53,954 bases of DNA from JAVBOW01 sp031550615. GTDB taxonomy: Bacteria > Bacteroidota > Bacteroidia > Bacteroidales > Rikenellaceae. The DNA lies in contig JAVBOL010000027.1 in the NCBI GenBank assembly GCA_031550615.1, forward strand, positions 1 through 53,954. The letters run 5' to 3'. The position numbers and the translations under genes were made by a program. Shown one piece after another: positions 1 through 7,417 of the stretch. Numbering within the stretch: the stretch's first letter is position 1; each line of letters opens with the position of its first letter. Under the pieces are notes generated by a model. That model was not told the DNA's origin and searched no databases. It saw only the letters and a list, made by a program, of their open reading frames with translations.

Positions 1-93
1 GAAAACGCCTCGTCGTACCTCTCACATTCGTCGATGCCGTTATTCGGAGAGGAGGTCGTCATGAGCGGCCCCTCAGTAAAGAAAGATTATTAA
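1..93 (+). CDS. C-terminal end of an unidentified protein (5' partial)
   Basis: An open frame runs from the first base of the window to a TAA at 91-93, giving the last 30 residues of a protein that end in ...SVKKDY. The next gene starts 27 bases downstream on the same strand with no terminator between them, so the two are probably co-transcribed. Thirty residues are too few to name a family. Its position just before a surface lipoprotein fits an outer-membrane or surface-protein locus, but that is inference only. The frame is not supported by anything other than continuity and spacing. Confidence 0.45.
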   Translation, partial: ENASSYLSHSSMPLFGEEVVMSGPSVKKDY

Positions 94-120
94 CGGACCT
101 TTCATTATAACACTACCAAA

Positions 121-1578
121 ATGAAAAGATCATATCAATTACCGATACTGTTAATTTCCGCAGCATTACTTACCTGGGCGTGTAAGCATGATGACGGGAC
201 ACCGCAACCCGAGGTGACGGTTACCGGCGTTACGCTCACCAACGTGACCGGCGGCGAAATTAGCCTCGGCGGCGCAAACCCCACATCGATGCAGGTGCAG
301 ACCGCCGCCACGCCCGCCGCCGCTGTGGATTTCGATCAATATTATTTCAGGTTCTATTCCGACAACACTTCGGTGTTCACGGTGGACGACCAGGGCAACA
401 TCACGGCACAGGCTGCCGGTGAGGGGACGCTCAGCGTTGTCGCCCGGAACAACAGCGCGATAACCACCACATGCAAGGTGACGGTCGACGCTATTCCCAT
501 GACCGCGCTGACCATCGCTCCCGGCGGTAAGAATGTATCGATGGCCCTGAACTCGAGCTTTTGGCTTAATGAATTCGTAAATATCGATCCGTCGAAAGCC
601 AGCGTAAAGACCCTGAAGTATACGTCGAGCAATCCTGCAGTGGCTGTGGTCGACGAAAGATCGGGAGTCGTCCGCGCTGTAACGGTCGGTTCTGCTACCA
701 TTCGCGTGGAGGCCGCCGACAATGCCGCGTTATTCGATCAGTCTACGGTGACCGTGGCAACAGTTCCGGTAAGCAGCATCACAATCAATTCCGCATACAA
801 CAACGTGGTTGTTGCTGTGGATTGGACTACCCAAATAATTTCCGGTACACTTCCGAGCAGTAGCGTCATTATCGCGCCAGGAAATGCGTCGAATCAAGGT
901 GTGACCTACACCTCTCTCGATACGAGCACTGCAACGGTCGATGCTAATACCGGAGTGATAACAGGGAAGAAATCGGGGTCCACAAAAGTGAGGGTAACTA
1001 CCAAAGACGGAAGCAACCTATCCGCGGAATTTAACGTACTGGTGGGCACATTTGCTTTTGACATGCTAAGCCGCACAGGCTGGAGCGTCATAGAATCTTC
1101 TGTAACCACGCCTGTATCCGGATATAACGGCGGTGCCGCTTCGTGGATTCTGGACGACTCGGCCAACGACACCAGCGCATGTTTCCTGAAAATGACTGCA
1201 TCACTCAATGGAGTGACACAGCCCGCGGGCCAGGCTCCCTATTTTATACTGGACCTGGGAGCAGCCACGACTTTCGACGCCATTAGCCTCGCACACAGGT
1301 TAAACGCCTTTAACTCTTTATATACTCCATACACATCTGTGACGAAGTTGACATTATACGGAAGCGACGACAATGTAACTTACACACTATTACAGGAAAT
1401 AACAACGCCATATGCCGTTGCCACTCCCACTTCAACGAGGAAACTCGGCGATTCATATACATGCCGGTATTTGAAGGCGAATATAACCTATAGTACCTCT
1501 GTTCCTCCAAACGGCGATAACTATAACTACGTAATTATAAAAGACTTCAACCTGTGCACATCCCGTCTGGTAATGTGA
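121..1578 (+). CDS. Ig-like (BIG2) repeat surface lipoprotein with discoidin-like C-terminus
   Basis: A 485-residue exported protein. The N-terminus has a basic start, a hydrophobic stretch and a Cys at position 21 preceded by LLTWA, an imperfect lipobox, so it is probably a lipoprotein. Three bacterial Ig-like (BIG2) repeats follow at about residues 33-122, 128-212 and 215-306, each with the pattern 'S.N..V..VD..G.I.....G...V.V'. Residues 315-480 resemble an F5/8 type C (discoidin) domain, a sugar- or surface-binding beta-sandwich, with the typical 'YFILDLG' and 'YGSDDNVTYTLL' stretches. The likely role is adhesion or glycan binding at the cell surface; no catalytic motif is visible. It follows a partial gene at 27 bases and ends at a strong hairpin terminator. 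The domain calls are firm, the ligand is unknown. Confidence 0.8.
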   Translation: MKRSYQLPILLISAALLTWACKHDDGTPQPEVTVTGVTLTNVTGGEISLGGANPTSMQVQTAATPAAAVDFDQYYFRFYSDNTSVFTVDDQGNITAQAAGEGTLSVVARNNSAITTTCKVTVDAIPMTALTIAPGGKNVSMALNSSFWLNEFVNIDPSKASVKTLKYTSSNPAVAVVDERSGVVRAVTVGSATIRVEAADNAALFDQSTVTVATVPVSSITINSAYNNVVVAVDWTTQIISGTLPSSSVIIAPGNASNQGVTYTSLDTSTATVDANTGVITGKKSGSTKVRVTTKDGSNLSAEFNVLVGTFAFDMLSRTGWSVIESSVTTPVSGYNGGAASWILDDSANDTSACFLKMTASLNGVTQPAGQAPYFILDLGAATTFDAISLAHRLNAFNSLYTPYTSVTKLTLYGSDDNVTYTLLQEITTPYAVATPTSTRKLGDSYTCRYLKANITYSTSVPPNGDNYNYVIIKDFNLCTSRLVM

Positions 1579-1594
1579 TAACAGGCGATCCTAC

Positions 1595-1633
1595 AAAAAA
1601 ACACCTCCGGAAAATTCCGGAGGTGTTTTTTTT
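1595..1633 (+). terminator. Bidirectional intrinsic terminator
   Basis: A near-perfect hairpin (arms 1601-1611 and 1614-1625, CACCTCCGGAA-type stem) is flanked by an A-run on the left and a T-run of eight on the right. It can stop transcription of the lipoprotein gene from the left and of tRNA-Gly, whose encoded CCA end abuts it, from the right. Confidence 0.9.
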
Positions 1634-1708
1634 GGAGCGGAAAACGAGGTTCGAACTCGCGACCCTCAGCTTGGGAAGCTGATGCTCTACCGACTGAGCT
1701 ATTTCCGC
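1633..1708 (-). tRNA. tRNA-Gly (anticodon CCC)
   Basis: The reverse strand folds as a cloverleaf. The seven-base acceptor stem is GCGGAAA (1702-1708) with TTTCCGC (1637-1643), the anticodon stem TCAGC/GCTGA encloses the loop TTCCCAA (anticodon CCC, plus-strand 1673-1675), and the T-arm carries GTTCGAAC. The discriminator is T and CCA is encoded (1633-1635). A perfect -7 motif lies just upstream and a terminator immediately downstream, so it is an independent single-gene unit. Confidence 0.95.
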
Positions 1709-1721
1709 ATGTTTCGAAGTG

Positions 1722-1729
1722 CAAATATA
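1722..1729 (-). promoter_or_regulatory. -7 element for tRNA-Gly
   Basis: TATATTTG on the minus strand matches the Bacteroidota sigma-A -7 consensus TAnnTTTG and ends 13 bases before the tRNA 5' end. I see no clear -33 TTTG at the usual distance. Confidence 0.6.
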
Positions 1730-1762
1730 GAAAAATTCTTCCATGAAGAAATATTATATGAC

Positions 1763-1770
1763 TATATTTG
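1763..1770 (+). promoter_or_regulatory. -7 element for ygbA
   Basis: TATATTTG lies 14 bases before the ATG at 1785. It falls inside an upstream in-frame extension of the gene, which argues that the extension is promoter rather than coding sequence. Confidence 0.6.
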
Positions 1771-1784
1771 TGATAAACTGGCCA

Positions 1785-2081
1785 ATGATGACACGACTCG
1801 AACGCGAAAAACTGACGTTAGAGCGGATGATCCGCCTATATTGCCGCGTGAGGGAGGGCAACGAGACGTTGTGCCCCGGATGCGAGGAATTGCTCACTTA
1901 TGCCCTGTCGCGACTTGATCGCTGCCCGCATGCCGAGTGCAAGCCCACATGCAAGGATTGCACGACGCATTGTTACCGGCAGGATATGCGCTTGCGCATT
2001 AAAAGGGTCATGCGTTTTTCGGGCCCGCGGCTTATATGGTATTACCCGGGCGCGGCGATAAGACACATGCTTGGAAAATAG
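1785..2081 (+). CDS. ygbA: YgbA-type 'nitrous oxide-stimulated promoter' family protein
   Basis: A 98-residue cytoplasmic protein. The family signature is complete: YC at residues 19-20, LCxxC at 29-33, a cluster with Cys 47, 52, 56, 59 and 63 (C-P-x3-C-K-P-T-C-x2-C-x3-C), and a C-terminal 'IKRVMRFSGPR' segment. In enterobacteria ygbA is linked to growth under nitrosative stress; the clustered cysteines suggest a metal or Fe-S site, which is inference. An in-frame ATG at 1743 would add 14 residues, but a perfect -7 promoter motif sits within that stretch, so I choose 1785. It is convergent with rho and the two share a hairpin terminator. No NO-responsive operator is recognisable by eye. Confidence 0.85.
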   Translation: MMTRLEREKLTLERMIRLYCRVREGNETLCPGCEELLTYALSRLDRCPHAECKPTCKDCTTHCYRQDMRLRIKRVMRFSGPRLIWYYPGAAIRHMLGK

Positions 2082-2111
2082 AAGCGGCGCGGAGTGAATT
2101 CCGCGCCGCTT
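2082..2111. terminator. Shared terminator between ygbA and rho
   Basis: A 12-bp perfect GC-rich hairpin (2082-2093 with 2100-2111, six-base loop) directly follows the ygbA stop and lies just after the rho stop. T-runs on both sides are short and broken, so it may be a modest terminator or an mRNA 3' end stabiliser. Confidence 0.7.
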
Positions 2112-2114
2112 TCC

Positions 2115-3905
2115 TTATTTGTTCATCGTAATGAGCAACTCTTCGTTGTTGCGGGTCGATTCCATGTGTTTTTTGATCTCTTCCATGGCTTCGACCGAAG
2201 TCATGTCCGAGAGGTGGCGGCGCAGTATCCAAGTCTTTTGCATCACCTCCTTGCTCAGCAGCAGGTCTTCACGGCGCGTACCGGAAGCAATGATGTCGAC
2301 AGCCGGATAGACGCGTTTGTTGGATAGTTTGCGGTCGAGTTGCAACTCCATGTTGCCCGTGCCCTTGAACTCCTCGAAGATCACTTCGTCCATTTTCGAG
2401 CCTGTATCGGTCAGCGCGGTGGCTATGATGGTCAGCGACCCGCGCTCTTCGGTGTTGCGCGCGGCGCCCAGGAAACGCTTGGGCTTGTGCAGGGCGTTGG
2501 CGTCCACACCGCCCGAGAGCACTTTGCCCGAGGCGGGCTGCACGGTGTTGTAGGCGCGTGCCAGGCGGGTTATCGAGTCGAGGAAGATCACAACGTCGTG
2601 ACCGCACTCCACCAGGCGTTTGGCCTTGTCGAGCACCATTTCCGCCACCTTTACGTGGTGCGAGGCCTGTTCGTCGAAGGTCGAGGCGATAACCTCTGCC
2701 TTTACGTTGCGCGACATTTCGGTCACCTCCTCGGGACGCTCGTCGACCAGCAGCACGATCATGTAAACCTCCGGATGGTTGTCCGCTATGGCGTTGGCTA
2801 TGGTCTGCATAAGCACCGTCTTACCGGTCTTGGGCTGCGCCACGATCAGGCCGCGCTGCCCTTTGCCAATAGGCGAAAACAGCTCTATAACGCGGGTAGT
2901 TAGGTTATTGTGGCCGTTGCCCGTGAGGTTGAATTTCTCGGTGGGGAACAATGGGGTCATATATTCGAACTGCACGCGGTCGCGGATAGCCTCGGGGTCG
3001 AGCCCGTTGACGCTGACTATGCGAATGAGCGGGAAATATTTTTCGCCCTCGCGAGGGGGGCGTATAACGCCGCGCACCGTGTCACCGGGCTTAAGGCCGG
3101 TTTGCTTGATCTGGGCGGGCGAAACGTAAATATCGTCTGGCGAATTGAGGTAGTTGTAGTCCGCCGAGCGCAGGAATCCGTAGCCGTCGGGCATTATTTC
3201 GAGCACCCCTTCGCTTTCGATCATACCTGCGAAATTCTCCGCGCGGTCTGCCTGGTTCTGCTGGGTGCGTTTGCGCTCGATACCTTTAAGTGGAGTGTAA
3301 TCCTGGCGGTAGGTGGTCGCGGGATCGTCCACCAGCGGGGTGGCGACCTCCACCGGGGGCACAGTCTGCGTGTCTGTGCCGTGGAATCCGGCCTCGTCGT
3401 CGCGCACGGCAGCCGTGTGAGAAGAGGGGTTGTTGCGGTTCTTGCGGAACTCCTTGCGGAATTTTTCCCTTTGGGGACGCTGGCCCTGCGCGGGCGCCGC
3501 TGGCGCAGTTTCCTGTGGGGCGGCTGGCTCGGGGGGGGCCTGGGCGGAATTCCCGGCGGTTTGCTGTCCGCCACGGGTCACGTGCATTCGCTGGCGGCGG
3601 GGACGCAGACCATGCTCATACCCAGGACCACCCTGATACTCAGTGGATTCCTGCGGCGCGGACTGCCCGGCTTGGGGCGCTTCATTCCGGATTTCTTCGG
3701 CCTGTGGTGCTTCGCCGGCTGCTTTCGGTTTGCGGCCACGCCTCTTCGGCTCGTCACCGGACGGGGATGGCGCCGCCGGCGCCGACGCTTCGACGATGGC
3801 CTCTATCAGTTCGTTCTTGTTGAGTTGTTTTTTGATGCCTACACTGCGGCCCAATTCACGCAATTCGACAAGGCTTTTGCCTTTTAGGATATTTTTATCC
3901 TGCAT
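2115..3905 (-). CDS. rho: Transcription termination factor Rho with long disordered insert
   Basis: The hexameric RNA helicase that ends Rho-dependent transcription. The 596-residue protein has a Rho_N helical domain at about 5-40, a low-complexity stretch rich in Ala, Pro, Gln, Gly, Arg and Glu at about 40-205, a cold-shock-like RNA-binding domain from about 228 ('GVLEIMPDGYGFLRS'), then the RecA-type ATPase with Walker A 'QPKTGKT', Walker B 'VVIFLDSITR' and the 'SGGVDANALHKPKRFLGAARN' loop region. E. coli Rho has about 419 residues, so the excess is almost entirely the insert. Such inserts are known in Bacteroides Rho and have been linked there to phase separation and gut fitness. The ATG at 3905 begins 'MQDKNILKGKSL', the normal Rho_N start. 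Confidence 0.97.
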   Translation of the reverse strand: MQDKNILKGKSLVELRELGRSVGIKKQLNKNELIEAIVEASAPAAPSPSGDEPKRRGRKPKAAGEAPQAEEIRNEAPQAGQSAPQESTEYQGGPGYEHGLRPRRQRMHVTRGGQQTAGNSAQAPPEPAAPQETAPAAPAQGQRPQREKFRKEFRKNRNNPSSHTAAVRDDEAGFHGTDTQTVPPVEVATPLVDDPATTYRQDYTPLKGIERKRTQQNQADRAENFAGMIESEGVLEIMPDGYGFLRSADYNYLNSPDDIYVSPAQIKQTGLKPGDTVRGVIRPPREGEKYFPLIRIVSVNGLDPEAIRDRVQFEYMTPLFPTEKFNLTGNGHNNLTTRVIELFSPIGKGQRGLIVAQPKTGKTVLMQTIANAIADNHPEVYMIVLLVDERPEEVTEMSRNVKAEVIASTFDEQASHHVKVAEMVLDKAKRLVECGHDVVIFLDSITRLARAYNTVQPASGKVLSGGVDANALHKPKRFLGAARNTEERGSLTIIATALTDTGSKMDEVIFEEFKGTGNMELQLDRKLSNKRVYPAVDIIASGTRREDLLLSKEVMQKTWILRRHLSDMTSVEAMEEIKKHMESTRNNEELLITMNK

Positions 3906-3971
3906 AAATATATAATTTGCGGGGATGGAAAGCCGTCCGGGACCGGATCGGCGGGATGATATTTATGTCCG

Positions 3972-3979
3972 CAAAGGTA
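3972..3979 (-). promoter_or_regulatory. -7 element for rho
   Basis: TACCTTTG on the minus strand fits TAnnTTTG and predicts a 5' untranslated region of about 60 bases, longer than for most genes here. Rho often controls its own leader, so a regulatory leader is possible; I see no hairpin that proves it. Confidence 0.5.
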
Positions 3980-4008
3980 GAAAATAATCCTGAAAATACG
4001 CCGAACGG

Positions 4009-4764
4009 TCAGAAAAAATCGCTGTATTCGGTTAAAACATATTGCAGGTCCTCGGGCGTATCGATCGCAGCGCTCTCAGTATGAGTCACTGCCACGCGAA
4101 TGCGCAGCCCGTTCTCAAGCCAGCGCAATTGTTCGAGCGACTCTGCCTTCTCGAGTTCCCCCTGCGGCATGAGCGTTATCCGGCGCAAAGCCTCGCAGGT
4201 GTATGCATACAGCCCCAAGTGCTTATAATACACTCGTTTAGACTGCCATTCCGATGGATCTGCACCCCTAAGGAAAGGGATCGCCGAGCGGCTGAAATAG
4301 AGCGCGTGGCCGTCTGCGGAAACCACCACCTTGGGCGAATTGGCATTGAAAATGTCCTCGTTAGGAGCGAAGGGCTTGACCAGCGTGGCTATCGAGGTGT
4401 CCGCATCATCGAACAGCGAGCGTATCTTTATAAGGTGCTCGTCGGCCAGGAAAGGCTCGTCGCCCTGAATGTTGACCACCACGTCGAAACGGCGCCCTGT
4501 GGCGCGTTCGACCGCTTCGAGGGCCTCGGCGCAGCGATCGGTGCCGCTTTTGTGGTCGGGCGAGGTCATCACCACCCTGCCCCCGAAGGCCTTGACGGCG
4601 CCGCTTATGCGCTCGTCGTCGGTGGCCACCCAGCAATCGGCGAATTGCGAACTCGCGCGCTCGTACACTCTCTGTATCATCGGTTTACCGGCTATATCGG
4701 CCAGTGGTTTGCCGGGGAAACGGGTCGAGGCGTAACGGGCGGGGATAAGGGCGAGGAATTCCAT
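4009..4764 (-). CDS. kdsB: 3-deoxy-manno-octulosonate cytidylyltransferase
   Basis: Activates Kdo with CTP to CMP-Kdo for the inner core of lipopolysaccharide, in the cytoplasm. The 251-residue length is typical. The N-terminal nucleotide-binding motif 'IPARYASTRFPGKPL' (about 7-21) and the downstream 'VVNIQGDEPF' motif are the hallmarks of KdsB; 'TPEDL' near the C-terminus is also typical. The gene stands alone, head to head with rho upstream and divergent from the acyl-CoA reductase gene. A near-match -7 element (GATATTTG, minus 4789-4796) lies 24 bases before the start. Confidence 0.97.
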   Translation of the reverse strand: MEFLALIPARYASTRFPGKPLADIAGKPMIQRVYERASSQFADCWVATDDERISGAVKAFGGRVVMTSPDHKSGTDRCAEALEAVERATGRRFDVVVNIQGDEPFLADEHLIKIRSLFDDADTSIATLVKPFAPNEDIFNANSPKVVVSADGHALYFSRSAIPFLRGADPSEWQSKRVYYKHLGLYAYTCEALRRITLMPQGELEKAESLEQLRWLENGLRIRVAVTHTESAAIDTPEDLQYVLTEYSDFF

Positions 4765-4839
4765 AGCTCAACTGTAAAATATGCAGTGCAAATATCCGCT
4801 ATTTTTTTCCAAGCGCCAAACATTACACTCTCCTTTCAC

Positions 4840-4847
4840 TATCTTTG
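4840..4847 (+). promoter_or_regulatory. -7 element for the acyl-CoA reductase gene
   Basis: TATCTTTG matches TAnnTTTG and ends only five bases before the ATG at 4853. Transcription would therefore start at or next to the start codon, giving an essentially leaderless mRNA. It also decides the start: the longer in-frame ORF from 4781 would lie upstream of the transcript. Confidence 0.55.
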
Positions 4848-4852
4848 CGGCG

Positions 4853-5842
4853 ATGACACCGCTCGACATCCTCACCCGTTTAGGCGACCGCCTCGGCGAT
4901 TTCGGCCATGACGCCCCCTCGCAACGCGCCATGGAGGCCGCCATGCGCGACAATCCGTGGTTCGGGCATGGAGATATAATGATGGCCGTCTGCGCGCTGC
5001 GTGAAAAAATGCTGCGCGGGGACGTATTGCGCGAATGGCTCGCTCGCTACGGCGACACTCCGTGCCGTGGGGCGACGCTCGGGATAATCATGGCGGGAAA
5101 TATCCCCCTGGTCGGTTTCCATGACCTGATGTGCGGCATCGCCGCCGGATGCCGCTGCCTGGTCAAGACATCAAGTAAAGATTCAGCTTTGATGTCATAT
5201 ATCGTTGATACAATAAATGATCCGTCAGTGAGTATCGGTATCACCACTACGCCCGACATGCTGATCGCCACGGGCAGCGACAACACGGTACGACAGCTGC
5301 AAAGCCAATGGCCGGGTGTGCGCGCCCTGTGGAGGGGCAGCCGCTCGTCGGCAGCCATACTTACGGGCGACGAAACGGACGCAGAATTAGAGGGTTTGGC
5401 GCATGATATTTTCTCATACAGCGGATTGGGCTGCCGCAGTGTAAGCTTCATATGGCTGCCGCACAGGTATGACATACAGCGACTTGCGAACAAACTTTCC
5501 TCGTGGCGCGGACCTGTAAATCCGAAATATCGCAACAATTACCTTCAAAATAAGGCCATAGCCGCGATGGCCGGGCGCGATTTTGTGGACGGAGGCTTTT
5601 TCACGCTCTGCGAGAGTGATGAATTTCCACTTAATATAAGCGAAATAAGTTATTCATTTTATGATGATAACTCTCTGCCGTACGCATGGACGGAAGCCAA
5701 CGGCGACCACCTGCAATGCCTCGTCGCCCGACCCGGCGTGCACCCTATGGCGGTGGGCTTCGGATGTGCGCAATATCCCGGCCCGGACGACTACCCCGAC
5801 CGCATCGACACCATGAAGTGGTTGGGGGATTGCGCGCTATGA
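4853..5842 (+). CDS. LuxC-like acyl-CoA reductase
   Basis: A 329-residue protein of the LuxC/acyl-CoA reductase family (aldehyde dehydrogenase superfamily), which reduces acyl-CoA or acyl-enzyme to aldehyde with NAD(P)H. Supporting stretches are 'LGIIMAGNIPLVGFHDLMCGIAAGC', the usual nucleotide-binding opening of the family, and 'YSGLGCRSVSFIWLP', where the Cys would be the acyl-accepting nucleophile. Bioluminescence partners (luxD, luxE) are absent, so it is not a lux system. Homologues are common in Bacteroidota and their true substrate is not settled. It is followed 35 bases later by a gene with its own promoter. The start at 4853 is chosen from the promoter position. Confidence 0.75.
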   Translation: MTPLDILTRLGDRLGDFGHDAPSQRAMEAAMRDNPWFGHGDIMMAVCALREKMLRGDVLREWLARYGDTPCRGATLGIIMAGNIPLVGFHDLMCGIAAGCRCLVKTSSKDSALMSYIVDTINDPSVSIGITTTPDMLIATGSDNTVRQLQSQWPGVRALWRGSRSSAAILTGDETDAELEGLAHDIFSYSGLGCRSVSFIWLPHRYDIQRLANKLSSWRGPVNPKYRNNYLQNKAIAAMAGRDFVDGGFFTLCESDEFPLNISEISYSFYDDNSLPYAWTEANGDHLQCLVARPGVHPMAVGFGCAQYPGPDDYPDRIDTMKWLGDCAL

Positions 5843-5859
5843 AAATTTTCATAATTTTG
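5829..5859 (+). promoter_or_regulatory. Promoter for the pRiA4b ORF-3-like gene
   Basis: ATTG (5829-5832), a 19-base spacer and TAATTTTG (5852-5859) together match the Bacteroidota -33/-7 arrangement. The -33 overlaps the end of the preceding coding region. The start codon is at 5878. Confidence 0.6.
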
Positions 5860-5877
5860 CCGTAAAACAAGTCAACT

Positions 5878-6393
5878 ATGTCCATGATCTTCCGATTTAA
5901 GATGCTCAGTGACGAGAGCGATACCTTTGTACGCGACTACGAAGTCGCCTACGACATGCCTCTCGTTGATTTTCATAATTTTATATGCGCCGACCTAAAG
6001 TTCGACAACAGCCAGATGGCATCGTTTTTCACCTCTGACGCGATGTGGGGTAAGCTGCATGAATACACCCTTCTGGACATGGGCGAAGGAATTGGCGAAG
6101 AGATACCCTCGACGCCCATGGACGGGATAAAGGTCGACCACCTGATACGCGAAAACCACGACCGGCTGATCTATCTTTTCGACATGTTCGGCGACCGCGC
6201 GCTCTACCTCGAATTGATGGGCACATACCCCGCCGAGACTGGGACGAAATACCCGCGCTGCATAGCATCCGAGGGCGCAGCCCCCGACCAGTTCGACGCC
6301 GCGGCTTCCGAGGGCGGCGACGGTTCGATTTTCGACGAGGTCATGGCCGATTTCAATGACTTCGAGGGTGATGAGTCATACGAAGACGATTAA
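5878..6393 (+). CDS. pRiA4b ORF-3-like protein
   Basis: A 171-residue protein with the pRiA4b ORF-3-like fold (databases also use the name 'IS1096 element passenger TnpR family'). Visible family features are the N-terminal 'MIFRFKMLSDESDTFVRDYEV' strand pair, 'LHNFI'-like 'DFHNFICADLKF' helix, 'QMASFFTSDAMW' and 'RLIYLFDMFGDRALYLEL'. The last 40 residues are acidic and probably disordered. The biochemical function of the family is not established. Despite the database name, there is no transposase or terminal repeat nearby. It overlaps the start of miaA by 23 bases, so the two are translated from one message. Confidence 0.75.
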   Translation: MSMIFRFKMLSDESDTFVRDYEVAYDMPLVDFHNFICADLKFDNSQMASFFTSDAMWGKLHEYTLLDMGEGIGEEIPSTPMDGIKVDHLIRENHDRLIYLFDMFGDRALYLELMGTYPAETGTKYPRCIASEGAAPDQFDAAASEGGDGSIFDEVMADFNDFEGDESYEDD

Positions 6394-7303
6394 AAACCTT
6401 ATCGTCGTCGGCGGGCCCACAGGCTCGGGAAAGACCGACCTGGCGATCAAAATAGCGCAAAAATTCGGCGCGCCAATACTCTCGGCAGACTCGCGCCAGT
6501 TCTACCGCGGCATGGCCATCGGCACGGCACAGCCCGATCCGGCACAGTTGGCCGCCGCCGAGCACCATTTCATAGCGTGCCGCGAGGTGGACGACGATTA
6601 CACATGCGGCGACTATGAGCGCGATGCGCTGGCACTGCTGGATGGGATTTTCACGACCCGCGACACGGCGGTGGCTGTCGGCGGCTCAGGTCTGTATATC
6701 AACGCATTATGCGAGGGAATGGACGACCTGCCAGACGCGGACCCCGAGTTGCGGGCCCGGATGGAGGAGCAATGGCACGCAGGTGGAAGCGGGCAGATCC
6801 TCGCCCGGCTACAGCAACTCGACCCCGAATTTTACGACAAAGTCGACCGCGCCAACCCGCGCCGGGTGATCCGCGCGCTCGAGGTGTGCATAAAGAGCGG
6901 CGCGCCCTACTCCACCCTGCGCAACGCCGCACCTAAGGAGCGCCCTTTCCGCACGATGAAACTCGCCCCTGACATGCCTCGCGAAGAGCTTTACGGGCGC
7001 ATCGACCGCCGCGTCGAAGGGATGATGGCCGCCGGACTCGAAGCCGAGGCGCGCGCGCTTTACCCCCGCCGCGCGCTCAACGCCCTGCAAACGGTGGGCT
7101 ACCGCGAGTTGTTCGATCACTTCGACGGATCGACCACGCTCACCGAGGCCGTCGAGTCGATAAAACGCAACACGCGCCGCTACGCCAAGCGCCAGATGAC
7201 CTGGTTCGGGCGCGACCCACGGATGCAATGGTTCGCCGCCGACCGGCCACAGGATGCGCTGGACGCTGTGGAGGCTTTTATTTTGTCCGAAACGAAAAAT
7301 TAA
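6371..7303 (+). CDS. miaA: tRNA dimethylallyltransferase
   Basis: Transfers a dimethylallyl group to N6 of A37 in tRNAs that read UNN codons. The P-loop 'GPTGSGKT' is at residues 15-22, followed by 'ADSRQFYRGMAIGTAQP' and 'VAVGGSGLYI', all diagnostic of MiaA; length 310 is normal. I take ATG 6371 (MSHTKT); an ATG at 6356 would add five residues that do not belong to the family core. It overlaps the upstream gene by 23 bases. The tRNA-Leu(UAA) gene just downstream reads UUA/UUG codons and has the A37 type expected of a MiaA substrate, a neat pairing that may be accidental. The -33 box of the tRNA promoter lies within the last codons of miaA. Confidence 0.97.
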   Translation: MSHTKTIKNLIVVGGPTGSGKTDLAIKIAQKFGAPILSADSRQFYRGMAIGTAQPDPAQLAAAEHHFIACREVDDDYTCGDYERDALALLDGIFTTRDTAVAVGGSGLYINALCEGMDDLPDADPELRARMEEQWHAGGSGQILARLQQLDPEFYDKVDRANPRRVIRALEVCIKSGAPYSTLRNAAPKERPFRTMKLAPDMPREELYGRIDRRVEGMMAAGLEAEARALYPRRALNALQTVGYRELFDHFDGSTTLTEAVESIKRNTRRYAKRQMTWFGRDPRMQWFAADRPQDALDAVEAFILSETKN

Positions 7304-7313
7304 CGTATATTTG
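7282..7313 (+). promoter_or_regulatory. Promoter for tRNA-Leu
   Basis: TTTG (7282-7285), 20-base spacer, TATATTTG (7306-7313): a perfect Bacteroidota promoter. The -33 box lies in the 3' end of miaA. The tRNA 5' end follows 11 bases after the -7 box. Confidence 0.75.
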
Positions 7314-7324
7314 TGCACTTTAAC

Positions 7325-7413
7325 GCTCGGATGGTGGAATAGGTAGACACGCCGGACTTAAAATCCTGTGGTCAGTAATGGCCGTGCGGGTTCGATTCCC
7401 GCTCCGAGTACCA
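7325..7413 (+). tRNA. tRNA-Leu (anticodon UAA)
   Basis: An 89-base class II tRNA with a long variable arm. The acceptor stem pairs GCTCGGA (7325-7331) with TCCGAGT (7403-7409) with a terminal G-U pair, the discriminator is A, and CCA is encoded. The anticodon loop CTTAAAA gives UAA, with one C-U mismatch in the anticodon stem; the T-arm carries GTTCGATTC. A strong terminator follows five bases later. Confidence 0.95.
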
Positions 7414-7417
7414 CTCC

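Noticed and set aside
2910..3887. Plus-strand frames opposite rho
   Set aside because: Gly/Arg-rich shadow of the low-complexity insert of Rho.
5878..6393. Mobile element suggested by the name 'IS1096 passenger TnpR family'
   Set aside because: The name comes from a database label. No transposase, inverted terminal repeat or target duplication is visible here.
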